Shown piece after piece: positions 12,801 through 24,800 of a stretch of DNA of 64,000 nucleotides. Each line of letters opens with the position of its first letter. Positions within the stretch are counted from its first letter, which is position 1. The notes under the pieces are model-generated. The model ran no database searches. It saw only the letters and a program-made list of their open reading frames with translations, and had not been told where the DNA came from. This DNA comes from Yponomeuta sedellus (Eukaryota; Arthropoda; Insecta; Lepidoptera; Yponomeutidae). The stretch is taken from NCBI GenBank assembly GCA_934045075.1, contig OW203726.1, positions 5,527,535-5,591,534 of the forward strand, given 5' to 3'. Both the position numbers and the translations under genes were made by a program.

Positions 12801-15800
12801 TAAACCCTAAATTTGTTTTTTTAAATTTGTCCTTAGCACGGGTTAGAGCATTAAAAATAATATAATCATGTGGGTACAGCGATATCATTCCAATGTAAAA
12901 CCTAACTGCAAAGTAGGTACTCGGGGCTGCAAGTGATACAAATCACTTCAGCCAGATGTCGCTGCCTGTACGTAATACTGAGAATATTGTAAAGAGGTAC
13001 GAAATTTGCCGGTTGGAAAGAGCGCTGGCACGGATAGCCAGAGGTCGCAAATTGGAATCCCGACATGGGTGTAATTTTTAGCCTCTAAATAGGTTTTTTT
13101 AATTTGTCCTTAGCACGGGTTAGTGCATTAAAAATAATGTAATTTATATACTTTTAGAATGAAATAAATTTTATTGTATTTCACTAGTATAAACAGACAA
13201 TATTGAAAACGAAATATAGGCATCTTTGTTTTTATCTATTCTTTTAAAGCTAGTAAGCCCCTCCACCAATCCGGACTTGACCCCCGTGGTGGATTATGGC
13301 CTATACCTTCCTCAAGTAAGAGACCCGTGCCCCTCTGTGGCGACTTAATTGGTGGATAATGAACAGCCCCTCTCCCTTCCAGCCCGACCTTCACGAGGGC
13401 AGCGTGAACCCCGACCCCAAGGCGGACTTCCAGATGTACGACCGCGTGGTGTGCGTCTCCAAGAGCATGACCGTCCCGCGCGGGGCCAAGGGGACCGTCA
13501 CGGCCATCTACAAGCCCGGCAACTCTAACACTGTGCGGCTCTCGGATAAGCTCAACATGGAGGCGTCTTATCAGGTCAGCATTATGATGACAGCGGTGGT
13601 AGCTCATTGGGTGGAACGATGGACTCACAAGCCAGAGACCCAGGTACGATGTTTAGATGGTGTAGGCTTGCCCAGCCCCTATACCCTGACAGCTTATTCT
13701 GCCTAGCCCACAGGAAATGCTAGTCAAAAGTCCGGAGCCAACCAAGCCGCGGGTTTCCTTGCGATGTTCACTGTTGCGATTACAAAGTCGCAAATGTATT
13801 GTAACTTTGTAATGACAAAACTTGCTGTGTGGTGTCGGCCTAGAGAATAGCACCAACCCAATTCTTCCCGCGGGTGTCGTAAAAGGTGACTAAGGGGGGT
13901 CGCCTTTTACGACACCCGCTTTTACGAAACCGGGGGGTGAGCAGCAGCGCCCCCTGCAGTACAATTCCACCGATCTGCGATCCCCAACCCGCATGCCCAG
14001 CGTGGGGATTGTGGGCATTACCCCCTATGATAGCACAAGGCCGGGGAGGACTATGTCCAGCAGTGGAAAGTATATAAAGCGCTACGTTATGTGAATACTT
14101 CAGACACTCAGGTTTCCTCGCGATGTTTTCCGTCAGCGTGTGGTATTGCTAAATTTAATGTGCGTAAGTTAGCATACAAAGTCATTGGTCATTGAGCGGC
14201 GCTAGTATTCTGAACGCCATTGCATCGTGGCTGGATAATCCACTGATTTTGATCCTTAAACGCATCAAGTCATTGTTGATATTAAATAATAACCCTAGGC
14301 TAAGTTCTATAAGAGGTACTAACAAAATACTGGACCATGCTGTCTGTAAATTAAATATGTAAAAAAATGGTAAATACAGGCATTCGAACTCACGATCTCC
14401 CGAATGTTATGCCTATGGGCCGGTTTGTGAATTAAGAATTTCATTAAGTAAATACTTAAGTAACGTTCCGTCACGCACTTTGCTGGTAAATTCGAAGAGA
14501 CTGCACTACAGTTAAGTATTTACTTAGCTAAATTCTCAGTTCATAAACTAGCCCTAAACAAGGTTATTTCTTAAATGCGCAATAGGCATCGTCCTGAATG
14601 TTGACAATAGTTACGTAACCTTTTCTACGTTTGCACAGATTAGGACTGTTATAAAAAAACTGGCAGCCTGCCATAAAGCTTGTATTTTTTTTTGTAGGAT
14701 ATTGTCGCGGTCCTATCCCGAACCACCTAGAATAGAGCCTTCTAGAAGCCTATCGAATAGTCGCCGCATGGTGCGTTTTAGTAAACAACAAAACGCTGCA
14801 AGCAATAGTGACTCGTATGTCCACTAGTATAAGGTTCAAATCTCAATGACAAGGACTTTGTTCTAGAGTCGTTGCCGCGTGCACCGAGTGTAGGTACGTA
14901 CTTGAATGTTCTAGAACCCTTGCCGGCGGATATAAATAGCGGTCGCCGCGGCGCGCTGTCAGTTCCGTTTGGAATAGCGAAGAGTGAACTTCGAGCGAAC
15001 ATACCTGCGATACGAGCGATAACCTACGACCTCAGCGATACTATTGGACTTCGATTGAACCTGCGATTGGAATCTACGTGTGGACTTCGTGTCGTGAAGA
15101 CCTGCAGACCAGACCCTGCGTGAATAAATCCTTAGTAGTTGTCATTGGCGTTTTACATCCAAATCCAGAACCCTAGCCCGTAACATTTGGTGTCAGAATT
15201 GGGGATTTGGAGATGCCACTGACTCCGAGAGAGGATACTTCTGGAGTGAGGACCAGGTCCAGAAGTGCTGCGGAGACCACGCCCACTGCCCCTCAGGCCA
15301 CGCCCACTGGCCATAGGGACACGCCCACTGGCCCCGCCCACCAAGCCACGCCCACCGACCAAGCCACGCCCCCTGGCCCCGCCCACCAGGCCACGCGCGT
15401 AGTGGAGACACAGCATACCTGCCCAGCGGCTCCGCCTACTGGCCACGCCCACCAGGCCACGCCCACCGCCCCCGTGCACCAGGCTCCGCCCACCGGCCTT
15501 GACCACCAGGTTTCACCAACCGACCAACAGGCTCCGCCTCGTAGCCACGCCCACCTGGCCACGCCCACCGAAGACATTAAACGTCAGTCACGTACAATGG
15601 AGGTTTTGGATATGTCTTGCCTGATGGCAATGTTGAAGGGCATGCGAGAAGAACAGAGCAAGCAGATGCAGTGCCTGCAAGAAGAACCGAGAGGCCTGCG
15701 AGAAGAACAGAGCATGCAGATGCAGTGCCTGCAAGAACAACAGAGCAAGCAGATGCAGTGCCTGCAAGAAGAACAGAGAGGCCTGCGAGAAGAACAAAAA

Positions 15801-18800
15801 GGCCTGCGAGAAGAACAGAAGGTAGATCAACAGGTGATCCTTTCTGCCGTTACAAAGTTCAGTGATACGGTCGCTAAGCTACATGAAGATGTAGAGGTAG
15901 TGAACGAACGGGTTTCCGAATTAGAGGATGACCTAAAAAATGTGAAAACCGGCCTCACTGGACTAGAGCAGGAAGTTCGGCGTATTAAAGCTGCTGGAGT
16001 TACATCGAGCGGAGTTGTCAGCATAAACCACGGGCCTAAAGTGAAGGTGCCTCCGTACGATGGTACTACGTCTTGGGTCGCCTACCGCCAGCAGTTCCAG
16101 ACTGTCGCTGTTTCAAACGGGTGGACGGACGAACAGAGCCTGACAGCCCTCACCGTCGCGCTCAGAGGTTCGGCTTTATCTGTCCTGGAGGCACTGCCCA
16201 CCTCAGGCAGCGAGTTCAAAGACTTGCTGGAGGCACTTGAGGCTAGATATGGGGAACGACACCTGGAACACGTTTTTCGTGCTCAGCTACGCGACCGGAC
16301 TCAGCGCTTGGGTGAAGGACTTCAACAATGGGCGTTGGAAATTGAGAAGCTGGTTCGAAAGGCGTATCCTTCTGCTGATAGTAAGATAGGTGGATACGAA
16401 TATATTGCAAGCCTTCGTCGACGGAATTAAGGATCTTGAAATTAGGGCTGCAGTAAAGCTTCGCCACCATTCTTCATTAAAAGAGGCTCTGGCACACGCC
16501 CTGGAAGTTGAAGCTGTGCGTCATGATATCCGGCAAGGGCATAAACTTCGAGAAGTTAAGGAGGAGGTCAAAGAGATCAAGACACCGCCCAAGAGGAACT
16601 CCAGGCCCATGTGTTACAAGTGTGGAGAAAGAGGGCATCTGCAGTTCACGTGTCCTAAGAAGGAGAGGCAACCGGCCAAAACAGATGACAGACTGGGTGC
16701 GCGCCTCAACAAAATGGAGCAGCGTTTTGAGGAGTTCGTAAAGAAGCATGACGCTCTGGCCTCCACTGTGAATCAGAGAAACGAAGCCAAGATTCCGAGG
16801 CGAGTACTGGCTGGAGCGGAGAAAGCCCAGGTAATCAGAATCTCACAAGCATGGAATGGGAACAGTCTACTAATTCGCGGTGCAGTGAACAAAGTAGAGT
16901 GCAAAATTACCCTAGATACAGGAGCCTCTAGAACAATAGTGAGACCAGACCTGGTGAAAGCTGTAGGGAGACGCAAAGGCACCAGTTTATGCAGACTTCT
17001 CTCCGCTTCTGGCCAGCAGATACCCGTCCTGGGTGAAAGATCGGTTACGATATGGGTTGGGGAGGCGTCATATATTCACGACGTGATCGTAGCCGAAATT
17101 ATGGATGATTGCATTCTGGGCCTAGACTTTATAAAGAAACACAACTGTCACATCGATGTCACTAACGGTGTCTTTAAATGTGGTGATGAGGAGAACTTCA
17201 TACTTGGCGGTCCCGATGGAAATGTCACGTGCCTGAGGAACATCGTAATACCTGGACGCGCACAAACTGAAGTAAAGGTGAAGCTGCCTTCGAGTCAGAA
17301 GAATCAGCGGAATAGGTGTGTGCTGATTGAAGATACACGAGACAGTGCAGCCAGTCAAAAATTGCTGACAGCAAGAACTCTCGTTTATGGAGGCAAGACC
17401 GCTGTAGTGAGGGTTGTGAATATAGGCGATCGTGAGATTACCCTTAGTAAAGGTGACGTTATTGGAATGTGTGAGGAAGCCGTTTGGATGAGAAGTTGCC
17501 AATCATCTCCAAGCTCAAAAACATCGAATACCAGGAGTGAAATTATAGTCACTAAGCTCCTTGAGGATTCTAAGGGTAATCTGAGCTATTCACAAAGCAT
17601 GAAAGCTAAGAGGTTGCTACTGCGCTTTAGGGATATCTTCTCTGACGAAGGTAATCCTGGAAGAACATCGTTAGTTCAGCACAAAATCGACACCGGACAG
17701 GAGCGACCTATTCGTCAGCGAGCGAGGCGCATACCGATTGCCAAAGAAAAGGAAGTACAAGACATGTTGGAAGACATGAAGAGAAACAAGATTATAGAAC
17801 CTTCTGCTAGTCCATGGTGTTCTCCCGTTGTGTTAGTAAAGAAGAAAGATGGTAGCACAAGGTTCTGTGTAGACTATCGACGGCTTAAAGATGTGACCAA
17901 GAAGGATAGTTATCCACTGCCACGAATAGACGATACCCTGGACACATTGAGTGGTATGAAATGGTTCTCGACATTAGGTCTGAAACCGGGTTATTGGCAA
18001 GTGGAAATTGATCCGAAGGATAAAGAGAAGACAGCCTTTTCGACTGGCAAAGGTTTATGGCAATTTAACGTGATGCCTTTTGGATTGTGCAACGCGCCAG
18101 CTACATTCGAACGACTTATGGAGTGCGTACTAGCCGGATTAGTTGGGGAAGCCTGCCTTGTCTACTTGGATGACGTTATAATCATGGGTACAGATTTTGA
18201 GGACCACTTACAAAATCTAGAGCAAGTTTTTAAGAAGATAATGGGAGCAAACTTAAAGTTAAATCCAAAGAAATGCAGTTTATTTAAGAACAAGGTTAGC
18301 TATCTCGGCCATGTGATAACCAGCGAAGGCATACAGACCGATCCAGCCAAAATCGAAGCAGTGCAAAAATGGCCTACTCCCAAAGACAAGACTGAAGTGC
18401 GAGCATTTTTAGGGCTATGCTCATATTATAGACGGTTTGTTAAGGGGTTCTCTGAAATTGCCAAGCCTTTACACAGACTGACTGAAGACAAGCAGTCATT
18501 TCATTGGGATGACACATGTGAGAGTTCATTTCAAAAATTAAGAAAATGTCTTTGCGAGACCCCAATCTTGGGATTCCCACAGCCTAACGGCCAATTCATT
18601 GTTGACACTGACGCCAGTAACACAGCGATCGGAGGAGTGTTATCGCAGAAACAGGGCGACAGAGAGTGATGTGATGGCATATTTCAGTAAATCGCTATCG
18701 AAACCTGAAAGGAACTATTGTGTGACAAGAAGGGAGCTCTTGGCTGTGGTAAAGACAGTACAGCACTTCAGCAAATATCTCCTCGGCGTGCGGTTTACGC

Positions 18801-21800
18801 TTCGCACTGACCATGCCGCCCTGAAGTGGCTGTTACAATTTAAAAATCCAGAGGGGCAAGTTGCTCGATGGATCGAACAACTGCAGGAGTACGACTTTAT
18901 TATTGAGCACCGCAGCGGAAACGCGCATGGAAATGCTGACGCACTGTCAAGAAGGCCGTGTCCGGAAGACTGCAAGCACTGTGCCAAACAAGAGACAAAG
19001 GAACTGCCATTGAGATTGACAAGAATGAGTCCATCGAGATCTTGGGAAGATGAGGCGATGAAAGAAACACAGGAAGATGACGAAGATGTACGGCTCATTG
19101 TCGCATGGAAGAAACGAGGCGAGGACAAGCCAAGATGGTGCGAAGTCGCTCCTACTAGTGCTGTCACCAAGGCATACTGGGCTCAATGGGACAGTTTTAT
19201 TCTTCGGAACGGAATACTTTACCGCAAATGGGAGAAACCTAACGGCAGAGAGTTCCATCTTCAGATAGTTGTCCCAAGAGATAAGGTACAAGTGTCCTTC
19301 GTGAAGTACATGACGGCGTGTCAGGTGGACATTTGGGCGTAAAAAGGACTTTAACAAAGATTCGAGAAAGGTTTTACTGGCTCCATTGTCGAGAAGATGT
19401 GCAAGATTGGTGCCGCAAGTGTGCTGCTTGCGCCGCGGTGAAAGGCCCACCAACTAGAAGCCGAGGAAATCTGCAACTTTATAACGTTGGTGCGCCATGG
19501 GAACGCATTGCAGTTGATGTGGCTGGACCGTTCCCAGTAACGGAATCAGGAAATAAGTATTTCATGGTAGTTATGGATTACTTCACTAAATGGCCAGAGG
19601 TATTCGCCATACCCAATCAAGAAGCCACGACTGTTGCCTCCAAGTTGTTTGAGGAAGTAGTTTGCCGGTTTGGTGTGCCCTTGGATATACACTCTGACCA
19701 AGGCAGGAACTTTGAGTCTCAAGTATTTCAAGAACTCTGTAAAATATTGGGAATGCATAAGACTAGGACCACCCCATATCATCCTCAATCTGACGGCATG
19801 GTAGAAAGATTTAACCAAACACTTGAGAGACATTTAGCAAAAGTCGTTGACAGGCACCAGAGAGACTGGGACAAATACATACCGCCATTTCTTCTGGCCT
19901 ACAGAACGGCAGAACATGAAAGCACGAAGGTAACCCCGGCGCGTGTAAATTTTGGCCGAGAACTAAGAATACCAGTAGATCTGCTGACTGGAGGCCCTCC
20001 TGACGACTCACGTTCTCTACATGACTACATTTCCGAGTTACGTGAGAAAATGCGAGAGATTAATGCCATAGTACGGGAAAATTGGAGTCGAGTGAAAAGA
20101 TGAAGACTAGGTATGACCGCCGAGCAAATACAAGCGGCTTCGAAGAAGGAGCACTAGTCTGGCTTCACAATGTAACTCGACGAAAAGGAAAATCTCCGAA
20201 ATTGCAGACAAGATGGGAGGGACCGTACAAAGTGGTAACTCGGTTAAATGACGTGACGTACCGAATTCAACGGCAGCCAAGAGGTGCACAAAAAGTGGTT
20301 CACATCGACCGCTTAGCTTCTTATCACGGCAGTACTGAAGATGCTCGGGACGAGCATCTCTAAGAGGGGAGCAGTGTCGCGGTCCTATCCCGAACCACCT
20401 AGAATAGAGCCTTCTAGAAGCCTATCGAATAGTCGCCGCATGGTGCGTTTTAGTAAACAACAAAACGCTGCAAGCAATAGTGACTCGTATGTCCACTAGT
20501 ATAAGGTTCAAATCTCTTTGACAAGGACTTTGTTCTAGAGTCGTTGCCGCGTGCACCGAGTGTAGGTACGTACTTGAATGTTCTAGAACCCTTGCCGGCG
20601 GATATAAATAGCGGTCGCCGCGGCGCGCTGTCAGTTCCGTTTGGAATAGCGAAGAGTGAACTTCGAGCGAACATACCTGCGATACGAGCGATAACCTACG
20701 ACCTCAGCGATACTATTGGACTTCGATTGAACCTGCGATTGGAATCTACGTGTGGACTTCGTGTCGTGAAGACCTGCAGACCAGACCCTGCGTGAATAAA
20801 TCCTTAGTAGTTGTCATTGGCGTTTTACATCCAAATCCAGAACCCTAGCCCGTAACATTTGGTGTCAGAATTGGGGATTTGGAGATGCCACTGACTCCGA
20901 GAGAGGATACTTCTGGAGTGAGGACCAGGTCCAGAAGTGCTGCGGAGGCCACGCCCACTGCCCCTCAGGCCACGCCCACTGGCCATAGGGACACGCCCAC
21001 TGGCCCCGCCCACCAAGCCACGCCCACGGACCAAGCCACGCCCCCTGGCCCCGCCCACCAGGCCACGCGCGTAGTGGAGACACAGCATACCTGCCCAGCG
21101 GCTCCGCCTACTGGCCACGCCCACCAGGCCACGCCCACCAGGCCACGCCCACCGCCCCCGTGCACCAGGCTCCGCCCACCGGCCTTGACCACCAGGTTTC
21201 ACCAACCGACCAACAGGCTCCGCCTCGTAGCCACGTAACAATAGCCCGTAACAATATTATCCGATTACGTACTATTCCAAAAAACTAGAAGTACGTCACT
21301 GTACTTATGGTTTTTAGACGTACCTAGTCAGGCCATAAGTTCTGTCACATATGGAAAGTTAAATAAAGGACACAATGAGTTACGCATTACAACAATTTAT
21401 ATATCAAAGGAAAGGGTACAAAATACAGTTTTAAACCATATTAAAACTATTTGAAATGTCCTCCTCTGGCTTCGATACAAGCCTTCAATCTGCAAGGCCA
21501 GTCATCAATCGATGCACGCACGACATTCATGTCAATATTGGCGACTGCTTTAATCAGAGATGCTTTAAGCGACTCCAAGATGCGGTGTGGTTTAGCGCAG
21601 ACCTTCTCCTCTAAGTGCTGCCATATTTTGTAATCCAAAGGATTCAAGTCTGGACTGGAGGAGGGCCAATCCTCATGCCTGATAAAGTCGATTCCACGGG
21701 TCGTGAGCCAGTTTTGGATACTTTTCGCCTTATGGGCCGGCGCAGAATCCTGCTGGAAAACCCAGTGCCTATTTTCGAACATTGTTTGTGAAAGGGGTTC

Positions 21801-24800
21801 CACAATGTTTGTTAGGACTGTGTTTTGATATACGAGGGCACTGGTTTTCACTCCTTTTTCACAAAAAAAACACCTTTGTTGGACCCAAATAGGAGACCCC
21901 AAGCCAAACCATGAATGCCGAAGGATGATGGCCACGCTGAACACGTGGCACACGTCTGCTCGCTTCTTCACTAGACTTTGCATACACTTTATCATTTTGT
22001 TTGTTGTAATTCTCTTCAAAATTAAAAATTTTTTCGTCCGAATAAAGTATTTCGCGGTATTTTTTATGCGTACCGCCTTAACAAAATCCGGCATCTTTCG
22101 AGTCTGATTTTCTTCAGCCGTGTGGTAAGAAGATGTGCTGTTCTTTTTCTGTAGGCACGCAGTCCTAGGTCTTCATTCAACACCCTTTTAACCGTGGTTC
22201 TGCTTAGTCCCATCTGCAGAGCCAACATTTTTTGCTTGCGGACAGGATTTCGTTGGATGCGCGCCTTCACTGCTTTGATGACCGCCTGAGTCCGAACAGT
22301 AAGAGGTCGACCGCTTCTTTGTTTATCATCTAAACTTGAATCTTCCCTGAATCGTTTGATAGTACGATAAATAAATCTCAGTGGAATTTTCAAATTTTTC
22401 AGCAGTTTGAAAATCTCAGTTGGCGCCTGGCCGCAACGATGCAATGCAATTACTGCGACTCTGTCTTCTTTGCGCGTCCACTCCATATTGGAAAATGAAG
22501 AAAATTCCAGAAAAACGGTGTTTTTATTTTCTTGAAAAATTCAAATTTCGAATGCCAATAACTTTTTTGTGGCCAGTATTTTAAATTCGAAATTAAACCT
22601 ATGTGACAGAACTTATGACCCGACTAGGTAGATTCTTTTTTCCCGCACCTGTTGAATTGGTGTTAAGTAGGTATGCCGCAATACATATACAATTAGCACT
22701 TAACTGCTAGGATAACGAGTTTCAATTTGTTTTTGTTTAATGAAATTATTTTTGTACTTCAGGTACTTTTCGACAAGCCCTTCCCCGGTGCTATGAAGGA
22801 GGATCTCTTCGAGACACCGAGACACTACAGGTAAGTGTGGCACTGAAGCACTCTTTGTTATACGATATTTTGCACTCATATACTTGTACGCTTTTATGGT
22901 AGCACGTAGCGATCAAAAACCCGGCTGAATACCAAACGTAAAAATGTACCTATGATCCACAAATAAATGCTTTATGATTATGATCAATCTTCACGTGAAC
23001 TCTATTAAATTCTCCCAAAAAAACGCGTCTAACATGCGTGTATTAAGTTTACCTTTGTACAAATTTGCTTTTAGTGCAATGAAGAATTTGCATTCATTCA
23101 TTCATTCATTTATTAATTCGTTCATTCTTCATTCATTCATGTATATCAGCCCTGAAACAAAGGTTGGTTAATTTCAGAGCCATCACATTTTTCTTAAAAC
23201 TTTGTAAAATTTTGCCATGAAATGAAAGTTGATTCTAAAAATGTATTTGACGTTTTACATTTTAATTTACCTCAGTGATAAATAAACAAGATTGTATTGC
23301 CACTGGTTTTAAGGTAATTAGACACTATGCCACATTTTTGAAGTCACCTTCTAACGATCATCGGCATTATCTCAGGGATTCTAGTATTTTTATCCGGCGG
23401 CGGCGGCGCCCATAAGGAGGGTAATGTGTTTGAGTAGTACCTATATATGCAAGTATGTCCGGATTCTATGTTCCTTCGTAACTCCTTAACTAACGGTCAG
23501 ATTTTGACGATTCGTCATATTTGCGCAACTTTCATACTACAAGACAACAAATTATTAATTTTCCGAAAAAGACAAAACTAACACACTAAAAACCTATTTA
23601 GAGGCTAAAATTTCCACCCATGCCGGGACCCGCCTCCCAACCCGCCAACCCCACCTCTAGCTAACCGTGCCAGCGCTCTCCCAATAAGCTAATGGCAAGT
23701 GCCGGCATCAGCGAAATTTCGAAGCTCTTTACAAGAAATTAAATAAACAATATTCAGTGATGCCAGATTTTCCTCGCCGTTTTTTTTTTACATTTAACAA
23801 ACAATGTATATTCTCTACGTTGAAATATGAGTATTATTTCTGATTACTTTCCGCAGATTGCAGCAATGTAGCATGCTAAATATCTCGTTCGGACGTAAGC
23901 TGCGTGAAGCGGTGACTGCTTCCACAGTGGACAACGCCTTCATGTATGCTCCTAGCGCCACACCCAATCTGCTGCGGCGAGACGATGGACACAACTCGGC
24001 CTTCGCTAGTTACAGGTCTGCTATAATAAGATATTTATTGAGCTTTATTGTTAGATAGATAGATAGAATATTCTTTATTGTACATTTTTTTTCTACATGT
24101 AAAGATAAGATAAGATAAGATAAGATAAGATAAGATAAGATAAGATAAGATAAGATAAGATAAGATAAGATAAGATAAGATAAGATAAGATAAGATAAGA
24201 TAAGATAAGATAAGATAAGATAAGATAAGATAAGATAAGATAAGATAAGATAAGATAAGATAAGATAAGATAAGATAAGATAAGATAAGATAAGATAAGA
24301 TAAGATAAGATAAGATAAGATAAGATAAGATAAGATAAGATAAGATAAGATAAGATAAGAATATTCTTTATTGTACACTGGAAAAACAACAAATACAAAA
24401 CAATTGCAAATATACATAGTACAATTGGCGGCCTTATTGCTAAAAGCAATTTCTTCCAGACAACCTTACGGTGGAAAGTTGCTGAAGGAAATTAGAAAGA
24501 CGGGTAGCCAGTGCAAATTTGAATATTGATACGTACTTATATTTAATAATAATACCCTTACATACCGTTACTTATATAAACTTATAATATATAATAGATA
24601 GATAGAGAACACTTTATTGCACAACTAGAAAATGTTACAACCATGATTCTATTGTATTGTAATAGTATCAAACAAGAACCCTGCTAGGGCTCTTCCAATA
24701 TAAAGGTGTTAATACACAATTATGTCACTTAAATAATAGAGTTTATAGTACTTTAATGAATCGCTCGTAGCCCCAGCCGCCTGAGTGTTAAACGATTACG

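Larger units (their letters stand above)
14703..21253 (+). mobile_element. Gypsy/Ty3 LTR retrotransposon (mdg3-like) with tandem partial second unit
   Basis: Layout: LTR 14703-15185, internal 15186-20374, LTR 20375-20857, the first 377 bp of a second internal region 20858-21234, then a 19-bp junction ending in the last 12 bases of the LTR (TAGCCCGTAACA, 21242-21253). The whole block is bounded by ATAT at 14699-14702 and 21254-21257. The primer site TGGTGTCAGAATTGGGG (15188-15204) differs at one base from the complement of insect tRNA-Leu, as in mdg3 elements. The polypurine tract AAGAGGGGAGCAG precedes LTR 2. Domain order is gag, PR, RT, RNase H, IN, which defines Gypsy. It sits in sense orientation in XRN1 intron 11. 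Confidence 0.93.

Noticed and set aside
15153..15577. Gly/Trp-rich antisense frames over the Gypsy gag start
   Set aside because: Shadows of the GCCACGCCCACC repeat on the other strand.
24093..24449. Long frames with Leu-Ser-Tyr-Leu-Ile repeats
   Set aside because: Translation of the GATAA microsatellite; not a gene.
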